Position numbers and translations under genes: made by a program. A stretch of DNA of 64,000 nucleotides from the NCBI RefSeq assembly GCF_009765375.1, contig NZ_VTOK01000019.1:20887-84886 (forward strand), read 5' to 3'. Under the pieces are notes generated by a model. That model was not told where the DNA came from and did no database searches. It saw only the letters and a program-made list of their open reading frames with translations. Each line of letters opens with the position of its first letter. Position 1 is the first letter of the stretch. This DNA is from Alteribacillus sp. YIM 98480 (GTDB lineage: Bacteria; Bacillota; Bacilli; Bacillales; Marinococcaceae). Shown piece after piece: positions 52,306 to 60,739 of the stretch.

Positions 52306-52376
52306 CAGTGGTTGTGGGCATAAAAGAAATGAACAAGCCCATATCTGAGGCTGTGCTTTATCATTTATTTTATGCT

Positions 52377-52468
52377 CGCTCACACTTCCCTCCGCTAGTT
52401 CTAACTAGTTCAGGTTCCAGGGTTAGGATAACAAAATCCCTCTCAGCTATTTTCTAGCACCCCTAGTG
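52377..52468 (-). promoter_or_regulatory. TPP riboswitch (THI element)
   Basis: The minus strand carries GGGGTGC, GCTGAGAGG, then AACCTGAACTAGTTAGAACT and AGCGGAGGGAAGTG, the conserved order of the THI box. It controls thiZXY-ylmB-tenA, though ~680 bases lie between it and the first gene. Confidence 0.95.
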
Positions 52469-52614
52469 TGGAAGCTATTTTATTTTCATTTGCTGCTCTG
52501 TTCTTATATCTCTTTTCACATTAGCATAAATACTTTCAAAGGAAAACCTTTAAAGCTTATAAAACGTCTCGATTCTGCACAAATTAGAGATATCATTTAT
52601 GAAGGAGGATTAAA

Positions 52615-52803
52615 ATGGAACGAGAAAAACGCCCACCAAGAACAAATGACGCGCAAGAAGAAGAGTGGCGAGAGTTTCCAGCACCACAGGAACAGGTGGC
52701 CGACGCATTTGTGGAAGGAACGGTGGTTGGAGAAATAGAAGAAGATCGAGAGGCTGACATTCCGCCCGAAGAAGAAGGTATAATGGAAAGCGAAGAAAAA
52801 TAA
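52615..52803 (+). CDS. Small acidic protein, 62 residues
   Basis: Strong AAGGAGG site 7 bases before the ATG. The sequence MEREKRPPRTNDAQEEEWRE and a tail ending MESEEK are highly acidic, with no hydrophobic core; probably disordered. The gene is divergent from the thi operon and followed by its own terminator. Not recognised. Confidence 0.65.
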   Translation: MEREKRPPRTNDAQEEEWREFPAPQEQVADAFVEGTVVGEIEEDREADIPPEEEGIMESEEK

Positions 52804-53353
52804 TCACGAAAAGCATAAACATCTTGAAAAAGTACGCCGCTTTTGTAATAACCGTACTGGCTTGTACAGGAGGGACTAACTTTTTACGTTGGCTTTGCCC
52901 ACACGACGTTCTCTGTTTAGAAGTAGATCCTTTATTAGAACTCAATAGCTGCATTATAAAAAAGAAGAGCACGCCGAACATCTATTGCGGCTGCTCCCTT
53001 TTTTCTCATCGATGTCACACCCTTTCTTTATTTAATACCTTTAATAAAATATTCTCAATCACAGCATTCATTCTAATGCTACTTTAATATTTCACAAAGA
53101 CATGTACCGCTATATAGTATTACAGATTCGATTCGGCCGAAATCTCCGGAAACTATAAAATTACCTTATTAATGTTGATTAAACCGGCAGAGATTTTTGC
53201 GAAGGGCATAATAGAGTACCGATATCATCTGGTCAGTCCTTGAATGGGTTCATGTTTAACATACCTATATAACTAGCTTCACTCTATTTTCAATAAGCTG
53301 CCTCCTCCTTTACATATCTTATATTTTGGTGCCCTGTTGCAAAAAATAGATCA
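52804..53353. other. Gap after the small acidic gene
   Basis: About 550 bp. A terminator sits at 52966-52997. The remainder (53000-53353) shows no gene or strong structure; one 23-codon fragment at 53172 was rejected. Confidence 0.5.
52966..52997 (+). terminator. Intrinsic terminator after the small acidic gene
   Basis: GAGCA-C-GCCG pairs with CGGC-TGCTC with one bulge, followed by CCTTTTTTCT. Confidence 0.7.
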
Positions 53354-54571
53354 TTATTCAAACCATGGAACTTCAATTAATGTACGGCCTATCCACTCGC
53401 GCAGCACTTCATTAGTAGGTCCCATTACAGCCCCTGCCCTGCCATCACGTAAAAATTTCTCTACTTGACCAGTAATGTATCCTTTGCCGCCAGACACTTG
53501 CAAAGCTTGGTTTGTCACTTGAATGACAATATCAGCCGCATGTGTTTTTAACTGCCAAAGTGGATACAAGCACTCTGCTAACTCCCGTCCATTTCGGGAA
53601 CATTCATCCATCGATTCAGCAGTGCGGTATAGTAAACTGCGGGCACTGTCTATGGAGATTTGAGCTTTCGCCAGTTCATGACGAATAACCTGGTAGCCGG
53701 CAACAGAGCTTCCTGTATCCGCATGTACTTTCTTTTTAGCACTTTCTATCGCCGCGTTTAATGCCCCTTGTGCAATACCAACCCAGCAGGAAGAAGTTCC
53801 TAATAAAAAGAGGGGATCGATGACATTATCATTAAATTCATTCATACCTCCCTCTTCGCCGAGACGGTTTTCAAACGGTACCTTTACATCTTCAAATTTC
53901 ATTGGGCCGCTTGAATTGCCACGTAACCCCATAGCATTAAAAGGGAAATGCGATATGCCGTACTGATCCTTTTCTACGACTAAAAACATTAACTTGTCGG
54001 AATTTAATGTGTCAGGGAAGTTCGTGCAGAGAATATACCAATCTGCTTCTCCTGCACTAGTAACAAAAGATTTATCTGCGTTTAACAAATATCCGTCCTG
54101 CTCTCTTGGCGCTTCACTTACAACGTTCCAAAAATGCCCCCCTGTTGCTGGTTCACTAAATGCCAAAGCTCCAATATCTCCAGCTAATACTCCTGGAAGA
54201 AACCGATCCCGCTGTTGCTTGTTTCCTGCTGCATAAAGGGTATGCACTGCTGCTGTATGCATCACCCAGCACATCGTAGAAGAACCGCAGTAGTGGGCAA
54301 AACTTTCTGCAAGTACCGAAAATGCTCTGTAGCTTCCAAGCCCTCCATCTTCTATTGGAAGAGTCACCGCTCCATATCCAGCGTCTGCGATGGCTTTTAA
54401 ACTTTCTCTTGGATAGAGACTTTTTTGATCCGCAACCGCTGAATGTTTCAATAATTCGCTTTCTCCAAGTCGATGAGCATTCTCACGAAGTTCGTCAAAA
54501 CCTCGCGGGCATGTCCACCACCTTGGAATCTCCATAACCCCTTCCATTTCTGCAGTGTTATTTACAGCCAT
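53354..54571 (-). CDS. Acyl-CoA-dehydrogenase-fold flavoprotein lacking the catalytic glutamate
   Basis: 405 residues from the ATG at 54571 (AAGGAGTG upstream). Helical N-terminal domain, flavin-binding strand region LAFSEPATGGHFWNVVSEA and FVTSAGEADWYI, C-terminal helices with QVSGGKGYITGQVEKFLRDGRAG. Where acyl-CoA dehydrogenases have the base in YEGTNEIQR, this protein has MGPTNEVLR, so the glutamate is a glycine. The alternative position on helix G (as in isovaleryl-CoA dehydrogenase) also shows no glutamate. Members of this fold without the base include flavin-dependent monooxygenases acting on amines, a role that would suit the amine cluster; this is inference. Confidence 0.75.
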   Translation of the reverse strand: MAVNNTAEMEGVMEIPRWWTCPRGFDELRENAHRLGESELLKHSAVADQKSLYPRESLKAIADAGYGAVTLPIEDGGLGSYRAFSVLAESFAHYCGSSTMCWVMHTAAVHTLYAAGNKQQRDRFLPGVLAGDIGALAFSEPATGGHFWNVVSEAPREQDGYLLNADKSFVTSAGEADWYILCTNFPDTLNSDKLMFLVVEKDQYGISHFPFNAMGLRGNSSGPMKFEDVKVPFENRLGEEGGMNEFNDNVIDPLFLLGTSSCWVGIAQGALNAAIESAKKKVHADTGSSVAGYQVIRHELAKAQISIDSARSLLYRTAESMDECSRNGRELAECLYPLWQLKTHAADIVIQVTNQALQVSGGKGYITGQVEKFLRDGRAGAVMGPTNEVLREWIGRTLIEVPWFE

Positions 54572-54663
54572 CACCCTTCACTCCTTATTTTTTTATTTAG
54601 GAAGGGGGCAGCTTTCCCCTTCCTCTCCACCAACGTGCCCGCTATCTCCCGTGGGAACTTCTC

Positions 54664-55080
54664 TTACATAAACGCCGTTTCTGGAAGACGATGTCCTGTA
54701 TAAATGGCGTCCCCATTACTCTCTCCATCAAAAATAACTGTCGTGTCTGGTGTGAAAATCAATACATCTCCAGCTTCTGCCACATATTTTTTATCCGAGT
54801 CGTCACGAATAATGATTTTCCCATTGATAACCACCTTAATTTCCAAATAAGTGTAAGTGAATTTAAAATCTTCTGACGTTTGCATCGAAAAGTAACCCAT
54901 CGATAGTGCTTTCTCCTTTGAACAAACAGGAACATCAATAATTTGACTTTTCAAATCCGGCTGTCCTAATACATTGTTTAACTCCTTCTTTTTGTAAGTA
55001 CCAGCTTTAATCAATTGTACTCCTGGCTCTTTGCTTAAAAAATCAAAGTTTGCTGTCTCTGTTACGGTTGATTTACTCAC
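54664..55080 (-). CDS. Cupin, EutQ-like
   Basis: 138 residues from a GTG at 55080 with GAGGTG 6 bases upstream. The C-terminal beta-barrel holds YLEIKVVINGKIIIRDDSDKK and VAEAGDVLIFTPDTTVIFDG, the pattern of EutQ-type cupins. EutQ works in ethanolamine use (acetate kinase-like activity or shell association). No other eut gene is present. The metal-binding histidines of catalytic cupins are not obvious. Its gene is preceded by a 14-base motif shared with the glx promoter region. Confidence 0.7.
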   Translation of the reverse strand: MSKSTVTETANFDFLSKEPGVQLIKAGTYKKKELNNVLGQPDLKSQIIDVPVCSKEKALSMGYFSMQTSEDFKFTYTYLEIKVVINGKIIIRDDSDKKYVAEAGDVLIFTPDTTVIFDGESNGDAIYTGHRLPETAFM

Positions 55081-55337
55081 ATTAATCACCTCAAATAAAT
55101 TTTTGGTCTTGACATTTTTCGTAAGCCTTTAAACCTTACACCAAGTTCTCCTTAGTTAAATAACTAAGGTTCCACAGGGGGGAGAATGTCTTCGTTGATT
55201 ACTTAAATATTCTCATAAAAAAGTAAACATATAAACGAGATTATACTCAATAGTGGGAAAATTCAAAATACTATGTCACCATTTTTTACAAAGGAATATC
55301 TTTTATCAAACGAAATAAATTTAACATTTACCTTAGA
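55081..55337. promoter_or_regulatory. Regulatory gap before the cupin gene
   Basis: Contains a 9-bp inverted repeat CCTTAGTTA-AA-TAACTAAGG at 55150-55169, like operators of MarR/PadR-type regulators, and AAATATTCTCATAA at 55205-55218, identical to a sequence before glxB. A separate promoter for cupin and the acyl-CoA-dehydrogenase-like gene is likely here. Confidence 0.5.
55205..55218. promoter_or_regulatory. AAATATTCTCATAA motif before the cupin gene
   Basis: Exact copy of the motif before glxB at 63750-63763. Confidence 0.4.
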
Positions 55338-56084
55338 TTAATTTACTCCTAGAATGTTCAGGTATTTTCGGGTTGTCCTCCCAGGTTCTGTTACTGGGCT
55401 CAGCATGCGAAGGGTCTCAGATAAATTGATGCGACGATACGTTTCTGATATACAGCCATCTACATAAAGATGTTGACGTGATTGAGATATTTTTTCTTTT
55501 TCTTCTGAAGACAGTTCTTCCGATCTCTTTATCGATGCAAGGACATTATCTTCTGCTGCCGGGCAGCTATTAATTCTGATATCTCCCTGATTCACACGTC
55601 CAGTAGGTGAATAAGCTACAGTGCTGATGATCCGGCTTTCTGCACTGCTTACGGTCTCTCTTAAGAACGTCGGTGATACAGTTGGAGTCATGTTCTCAAC
55701 GAGTAATCTCGTTATCCCTCGATCATTAATGGTTTCTAGAATCTGTTCTGGGTCATCTTCTTGAACGATCACCTCTTTATGTGGCGGCCAAACATCCATC
55801 CAAGTATGGTTCATGTGGCGTTTCTCAACATGAAAAACAAAGAACTCAGGGTAGATCCGCAGTTTACCAGGTTCATCACCAAGCTGTGGACGATAAAAAT
55901 CATAGAATCTAGTTAATGCTGCCATGAGCAAAGCACTTGCCCCCAGCCCGCCTCCTGCCTGTCGAACAACAACCCCCACACGATCTTTTTCATTAAATCC
56001 AGGGAATATGTCTTCCAAGGAGACGTGATGATTTTCAATGATAAATTCAAAATCATCATAGTTTAAGGTGTCTATTGTGTGCAT
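55338..56084 (-). CDS. Unrecognised 248-residue protein of the amine cluster
   Basis: Soluble, no signal peptide or membrane helix. Notable features are a glycine-rich VVVRQAGGGLGASALLMAALTRFYDFYRP (residues ~38-66), which resembles a nucleotide- or flavin-binding turn, and a conserved-looking VLASIKRSEELSSEEKEKI with GCISETYRRINLSETLRML near the end. AAAGGAG precedes the ATG. It matches no family I know. Its place between the RibF paralogue and the cupin, all on one strand, suggests a part in the same pathway. AGAATATTCT lies 54 bp upstream. Confidence 0.6.
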   Translation of the reverse strand: MHTIDTLNYDDFEFIIENHHVSLEDIFPGFNEKDRVGVVVRQAGGGLGASALLMAALTRFYDFYRPQLGDEPGKLRIYPEFFVFHVEKRHMNHTWMDVWPPHKEVIVQEDDPEQILETINDRGITRLLVENMTPTVSPTFLRETVSSAESRIISTVAYSPTGRVNQGDIRINSCPAAEDNVLASIKRSEELSSEEKEKISQSRQHLYVDGCISETYRRINLSETLRMLSPVTEPGRTTRKYLNILGVN

Positions 56085-56137
56085 AGAGCAGTAACTCCTT
56101 TCTTTTTTATTTCATAACCTGAATACCATCAATGGAT

Positions 56138-56147
56138 AGAATATTCT
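56138..56147. promoter_or_regulatory. Palindrome AGAATATTCT before the 248-residue gene
   Basis: Perfect 10-bp palindrome whose half AATATTCT also occurs at 55206 and 63751, upstream of other units of the cluster. Confidence 0.35.
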
Positions 56148-56187
56148 AAATATTTCCTGCGGTCGATTTCTTATATTTTCTACCTTT

Positions 56188-57096
56188 TCAGAGTGCAAGT
56201 AATAATTGGTTTTCGAACATTTGATAAAGATGGAAGTCTTTGTCTAAGGTCGAACTAACTTTTCCCACAAATGATATGTCAATCGTGGAATAATCCAAAT
56301 CGCCAGTTCCTATTAATTCCAACCCAATCGTTCTACCTGCCTTTTTTTCACTGTATGTGCCGGGAAAAAAAGAAGCTATACCTATAAAGGGCGTGTTTTT
56401 ACGCTTTAACTGCATAGAATATAAACCTTTATTAGGCAATGTAAAATGATTACTTATTTTACATTGAACAGAATACAGTCTAGTATCCATAATGCGCCTT
56501 TTTTCTATAACAGAAAAAGGGGCAGCTATTATTTTATAACTCCTTCCTAGTAAATGATTTGCTGTTTCTACCTCTCCTTGTTTTATCAATTTTCTAATGT
56601 AGGTACTCGATATTTTTTCATTGTCTGTGTTCAATGATTTTATGACATTAACTTCAGAAAATATTGGAGATTGAAAGAAATCGATTGGTTGTCCTTGTCC
56701 TAACCTGCCGAATCGAAAATCAGATCCTATTGTTATTGCCGATATTTTTAACTTAGATAGAAAAGTATTTATAAATTGTTTTTTGCTTATTCTTGAAAAG
56801 GAAGCATCAAAATTCACAACATAACAAATATCAACTCCTGCATCTTCAAACACTTTTAATTTCTCCGTCATTGGGGTGAGGCAGGATTGATCCGTTTTTC
56901 TTCCCAAAACCTCTTTTGGGTGGGGATGAAATGTCATGACGCTCGATTTTATATGAAGCTTTTTTGAAGAACGAATTGCTGTATCAATTACTTCTTGATG
57001 GCCTTTATGTATGCCATCAAAGTTACCAATAGCAACTGAAGATGCAGCTCTCTGTATGGGTTGTGTCAATGGATAGGTAAGATAAAAAACTTCCAC
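56188..57096 (-). CDS. RibF-like FAD synthetase with eroded kinase domain
   Basis: 302 residues, GTG start. The FMN adenylyltransferase domain is intact: VAIGNFDGIHKGHQ (near 22), TFHPHPKEVLG, SDFRFGRLGQG and the KMSKS-like end SSTYIRKLIKQGEVETANHLLGRSY. The riboflavin kinase half lacks the G-x-LGFPTAN motif that binds metal and ATP; only traces remain (GLYSMQL, GIASFFPGTYSEKK). So it probably makes FAD from FMN but cannot phosphorylate riboflavin. It would supply FAD to the oxidase encoded two genes upstream. A second, housekeeping RibF is expected elsewhere. Confidence 0.8.
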   Translation of the reverse strand: MEVFYLTYPLTQPIQRAASSVAIGNFDGIHKGHQEVIDTAIRSSKKLHIKSSVMTFHPHPKEVLGRKTDQSCLTPMTEKLKVFEDAGVDICYVVNFDASFSRISKKQFINTFLSKLKISAITIGSDFRFGRLGQGQPIDFFQSPIFSEVNVIKSLNTDNEKISSTYIRKLIKQGEVETANHLLGRSYKIIAAPFSVIEKRRIMDTRLYSVQCKISNHFTLPNKGLYSMQLKRKNTPFIGIASFFPGTYSEKKAGRTIGLELIGTGDLDYSTIDISFVGKVSSTLDKDFHLYQMFENQLLLAL

Positions 57097-57214
57097 CCTT
57101 CTTCCCCCCGTTCAATTAATCAATTCGCCTTTCACTTCATAGTTTCGATTAAACGTAAAGCACAAAAGTAACCCCCCAATATCAAAGGGCGGTTACTTTT
57201 TGTGAAATAGAAAA

Positions 57215-57640
57215 CTACGCCAACGCTTGAATTTCTTCGTTAAAAACTTTCACCGCTGCTTCAGCGACTTTAATATCATTTGGAACCGAACTACCACTTA
57301 CACCAACTGCCCCAATTACTTTATCATCTTTTATAAGAGGGAGCCCTCCGCCAAAAACAACTAACCTGCCATTATTCGTCGTGTTAAGTCCATAAAGTTC
57401 TTCCTTTGGTCCCGTTGCTGAAGCTAATACCTCGGTTGGCATTTGCAGAGCAACAGAGGTCCAGGCCTTGTTCAAGGAAATGTCTATACTTGCAATCCAA
57501 GCATCATCCATACGGTGAGAAACAATCAAATTCCCCCCTTCATCTACCACACTAATAACCATGGAAATTCCAATTTCATTAGATTTTTGTTCCGCACCTT
57601 CTACTATTTTTTTCGCATCAGCTAATGTTAATTTATTCAT
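57215..57640 (-). CDS. GlcG/HbpS family protein
   Basis: 141 residues, complete family length. Marks: ADAKKIVEGAEQKSNEIGISMVISVVDEGGNLIVSHRMDDAW and LVVFGGGLPLIKDDKVIGAVGVSGSS. Relatives bind haem or are encoded with oxidase and diol/glycolate genes; the role is not settled. It follows the oxidase gene by 24 bp and is probably in the same operon. Since the oxidase releases H2O2, a protective or cofactor-handling role is possible. Confidence 0.88.
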   Translation of the reverse strand: MNKLTLADAKKIVEGAEQKSNEIGISMVISVVDEGGNLIVSHRMDDAWIASIDISLNKAWTSVALQMPTEVLASATGPKEELYGLNTTNNGRLVVFGGGLPLIKDDKVIGAVGVSGSSVPNDIKVAEAAVKVFNEEIQALA

Positions 57641-57664
57641 TTAAATCTTCCTTTCTTTCAATTT

Positions 57665-58834
57665 TTAGTTTATTACATTTATTCCTTTCAATCTCTCCAA
57701 GTTAAAAAACGATATATCATGAGACGTTTTCTCTTTCGTTACGAGATCAGCTAAAATCGACCCAACCACACTTGCAAATTTAAAGCCATGGCCTGAAAAA
57801 CCTCCTGCCAGCACGACATTGTCATGCTCCGGGTGAAAATCAATCACAAAATCAGAATCCGGTGTATTAGAATACATACAAACTTGCCCTTCTCTTAGTT
57901 CTCCATTTGCCTCTGGAAGAAAGCTGCCTAGAAAATTTCGCAAATAGGCTTCATCTTCTTGATAAGCGCCGAATGAACGATTCACGGTATCGGCTTCACA
58001 TAATTCCCCTTGATCATGGCGGCCCACTTTCACTCCCTTTCCTTTAAAATCTGGAAATCCATAAAAATGTCCATATTTGTTCGTATCAAACACCACCGAT
58101 GGAAAATGTTCATATGCATAACGATCCCCTTCATTAGGAATAAACCAGCCAAACACTTTTCTTTTTACATGGAAAGGAATATTTAAGTCTTCCACCATAG
58201 ACGACAGCCAAGCACCAGCCGTAATGACTAGCTTCGATGCGGTGAAAGTACCCGTTTTCGTGTGGACTTTCACCTTATTTTCTCCTATATCAAGGTGCTG
58301 CACTTTTTGATTTTCTATGATATCAGCACCATTTTCCACCGCTAGTTCTTTATAGGCCAACACACATTCTTCACTCAATAAAAATCCTGATAATGGATCG
58401 TAGCAGCCGATATAATCATCCGGTATTTGCATGCCCGGCCAGCGCTTCATTATTTCCTCTGCAGATAATTTGATGTAAGGAAGATGATGCTTGATAGAGC
58501 TGTTCACTGACTCTTCGACAAATTCAGAATCTTCAGCCCCAACCATTAAAGCTCCTGTATTGTAAAATAACTTTTTATTTGTCTGTTTTTCCAGTTCCAT
58601 CCACAGCTCATACGCTGCTTTTACGAGTGTTACATATTTTTCTCCCTGCCCATAGCCAAAACGAAGCATTCTAGTTTCTCCGTGATGACTTCCGTAACGG
58701 TTTGGAACCGCATATTGATCAATCATTAAAACGCGCTGGTGTTGTTTTGTTAAAAAATATCCTGCGGCCGTTCCCATAGAACCCGCTCCTACGATAATGA
58801 CATCGTAATGTCCTTCTTTTTCTATTTTCATCAT
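57665..58834 (-). CDS. Monomeric sarcosine / N-methyl amino acid oxidase
   Basis: 389 residues, close in length and sequence to Bacillus monomeric sarcosine oxidase. FAD motif VIIVGAGSMGTAAGY near residue 12. Key residues all line up with that enzyme: Arg55 and Arg58 (GSHHGETRMLR), Lys269 and His273 (KVGRH), Cys319 for covalent FAD (QVCMYSNTPD) and Lys352 for O2 activation (GFSGHGFKFAS). It would oxidise an N-methyl amino acid to the amino acid, formaldehyde and H2O2. Given the N-methylglutamate synthase genes upstream, N-methylglutamate is the favoured substrate; sarcosine is the alternative. Confidence 0.88.
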   Translation of the reverse strand: MMKIEKEGHYDVIIVGAGSMGTAAGYFLTKQHQRVLMIDQYAVPNRYGSHHGETRMLRFGYGQGEKYVTLVKAAYELWMELEKQTNKKLFYNTGALMVGAEDSEFVEESVNSSIKHHLPYIKLSAEEIMKRWPGMQIPDDYIGCYDPLSGFLLSEECVLAYKELAVENGADIIENQKVQHLDIGENKVKVHTKTGTFTASKLVITAGAWLSSMVEDLNIPFHVKRKVFGWFIPNEGDRYAYEHFPSVVFDTNKYGHFYGFPDFKGKGVKVGRHDQGELCEADTVNRSFGAYQEDEAYLRNFLGSFLPEANGELREGQVCMYSNTPDSDFVIDFHPEHDNVVLAGGFSGHGFKFASVVGSILADLVTKEKTSHDISFFNLERLKGINVIN

Positions 58835-58860
58835 CCCCTCATAGTTGGAAAGCTTTTAAT

Positions 58861-60213
58861 TCAGCACCCTTTTAAATATTTGTTAATTTCCCAAGCGCTT
58901 ACAAAGTGGTGATATTCTCTCCATTCTTCTTTTTTTCTATGAAGAAAGGTATTTACAAAGTCTGCCCCCAATGTTTCGATGATGACGTCATCTTGTTCAA
59001 GGGCTGTCAGAGCTTCTTTTAAATTTGTAGGCAGGATATTGCCTTTCTCTATTGGATTAGAAGAAATAGAGTCTGTGCCGGCAAAGGGTTCTCCTGGGTC
59101 TATATCTTTTTCAATACCATCAAGCCCGGCTGCTAATATAGCTGCCGTCGCTAAGTATGGATTGCAAGCACCATCCATGGCCCGAAATTCAATTCTGCCA
59201 CTCTCTGGAATGCGAATAAACTGGGTACGGTCATTACCGCCATAGGCAATATAATTAGGAGCCCATGTAGAACCCGAAGATGTCGTCGCTGCTGTTAATC
59301 TTTTATAAGAATTAACGGTTGGGCATACGATCGCGGATATAGCTTTTGCATGATAAAGCAGACCGCCAATAAATTTGTAAGCTAATTCCGTTAAGCCATA
59401 CCCTTTCCCATCATAAATATCTTCAAACAAGTTATTAGAACCGTTCCATAAACTAAGATGCATGTGGCTGCCATTACCGGTTAAATGGGAAAACGGTTTA
59501 GGCATAAACGTAGCAATTAACCCTCTCTCTTCTGCCATACTTCTCACCATATACCTGAAAAAGCTCTGGCGGTCAGAAGAGGTGAGAGCGTCCGCAAAAT
59601 CAAAATTAATTTCGAACTGTCCATTTGCATCTTCATGATCAGCTTGGGTAACTGACCAGCCCAGCTCGTCCATATAATCAATTAAAGTGGTTAAAAAATC
59701 AATGTTTCTCATCAATGCTTCTTGCTGATAACAAGGCTTTTGCGAAATATCCTTATTATCTGAGGGAGAGATAGAGCCATCTTCATTCTCTTTTACAAGA
59801 AAGAATTCTGGTTCAATGCCAGTATGCATTTCATATCCCATTTTTTTCGCTTTTTCCATGACATTTAATAATATGGTACGAGGACAGAAAGGCCAAGAGG
59901 TCCCATCTTCGGTTAAGGTACCCGCAAACCAGGCTACATTTTTTTGCCAAGGAAGCACAGTCATGGAACGAAGATCAGGGATACATAGAATATCTGGATC
60001 AGACGGTCCGTGCCCTAGGTCTCCGACAGCAAAACCAGCAAAACCTGCACCGCTGTCACAAACAGAAGATAGTCTTCCAGATGGCACCAGCTTTGCACGA
60101 AGCGTACCTTCCATATCAGAAAAGGAAGCCAGAAGATACTGAATATTGCCAATTTCGATTTGATCTCGCGTCTTATCCATAACCCCTGTATTGCTCTCAG
60201 CTATACCAATCAT
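58861..60213 (-). CDS. Glutamine-synthetase-like ligase, probable gamma-glutamylmethylamide synthetase
   Basis: 450 residues from the ATG at 60213, which has CAGGAAGGTG 6-8 bases upstream; the 74-codon extension upstream is not credible. Beta-grasp start FSDMEGTLRAKLVP, GIEPEFFLVKE (metal glutamates), NGSHMHLSLWNG (ATP/glutamate loop), STWAPNYIAYGGNDRTQFIRIP and the C-terminal RIEFRAMDGACNPYLA arginine/glutamate site. It is of the GlnT/GmaS branch, not the housekeeping GlnA. Between glxBCD and a sarcosine-type oxidase it probably joins methylamine (or another amine) to glutamate. Confidence 0.85.
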   Translation of the reverse strand: MIGIAESNTGVMDKTRDQIEIGNIQYLLASFSDMEGTLRAKLVPSGRLSSVCDSGAGFAGFAVGDLGHGPSDPDILCIPDLRSMTVLPWQKNVAWFAGTLTEDGTSWPFCPRTILLNVMEKAKKMGYEMHTGIEPEFFLVKENEDGSISPSDNKDISQKPCYQQEALMRNIDFLTTLIDYMDELGWSVTQADHEDANGQFEINFDFADALTSSDRQSFFRYMVRSMAEERGLIATFMPKPFSHLTGNGSHMHLSLWNGSNNLFEDIYDGKGYGLTELAYKFIGGLLYHAKAISAIVCPTVNSYKRLTAATTSSGSTWAPNYIAYGGNDRTQFIRIPESGRIEFRAMDGACNPYLATAAILAAGLDGIEKDIDPGEPFAGTDSISSNPIEKGNILPTNLKEALTALEQDDVIIETLGADFVNTFLHRKKEEWREYHHFVSAWEINKYLKGC

Positions 60214-60739
60214 ATAATCACCTTCCTGTAAAAATTTGTTATAAAGGGGCTGCAGTAAGGAACTCTTAGGGCATTTGAGTAGTAATGTGCAGCAGACGCC
60301 CAGTGAAAAAATTTTGCCGTGAGGACCGTGCAGCATGGAGGAACTGGAACTCTTAACAGCTTTTTGTGCATAGCGGGATCGGTTTAGCACCTCTTTTCTG
60401 GTTTTTGTGCTGCTACTCTCTATTTTTGAAGACACTTTCTTCTTATAAGAGCGGGCGCTGGATGAACCTCCACATATGATTGTCTTTTCTGCTTTTACTG
60501 TCTGGGATTTTTATTTATCAGCACATTTTCTTCTATTTTGATCCACCATGATACCGGGGACAATTCAGCGGGCATTACATACGTTATTGGCTGCAAATCA
60601 ATTGAAATAGTTCGTCTTGAAAAGTAATAATGAATAATCTGTTCAGCTAATGTCCGTAAAGTACAGCACACCCTCATCAAAAAAGTGACTGATCGACCTT
60701 TCGATTCTCTTCTGCCGCTTTTCTCCGTGGGATATGATC
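60214..60739. other. 526-bp gap inside the glx cluster
   Basis: No convincing gene; the frame at 60495-60680 and the upstream extension of the ligase gene are not supported. GGACA and TGTCC arms near 60560 and 60655 could close a loop but no clear structure or riboswitch family was recognised. It may hold a second promoter, so glnT-type and later genes can be expressed apart from glxBCD. Confidence 0.4.

Larger units (their letters stand above)
51697..52614. other. Long leader of the thi operon and divergent promoter region
   Basis: 918 bp without a gene. From the promoter side (right to left): the TPP riboswitch at 52377-52468, its terminator at 52281-52305, the 102-bp tandem repeat array at 51800-52270, then ~100 bp to thiZ. 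Open frames across the array are products of its low complexity. Confidence 0.7.

Noticed and set aside
53172..53243. 23-codon plus frame (MLIKPAEIFAKGIIEYRYHL...)
   Set aside because: Looks protein-like but is very short, has no ribosome binding site and no known match; cannot be called a gene remnant with confidence.
60214..60435. 74-codon N-terminal extension of the GS-like ligase
   Set aside because: Serine- and cysteine-rich, unlike any glutamine synthetase. The ATG at 60213 has a good ribosome binding site and starts where the family starts.
60495..60680. 61-codon minus frame between ligase and glxD
   Set aside because: No ribosome binding site or recognisable protein pattern.
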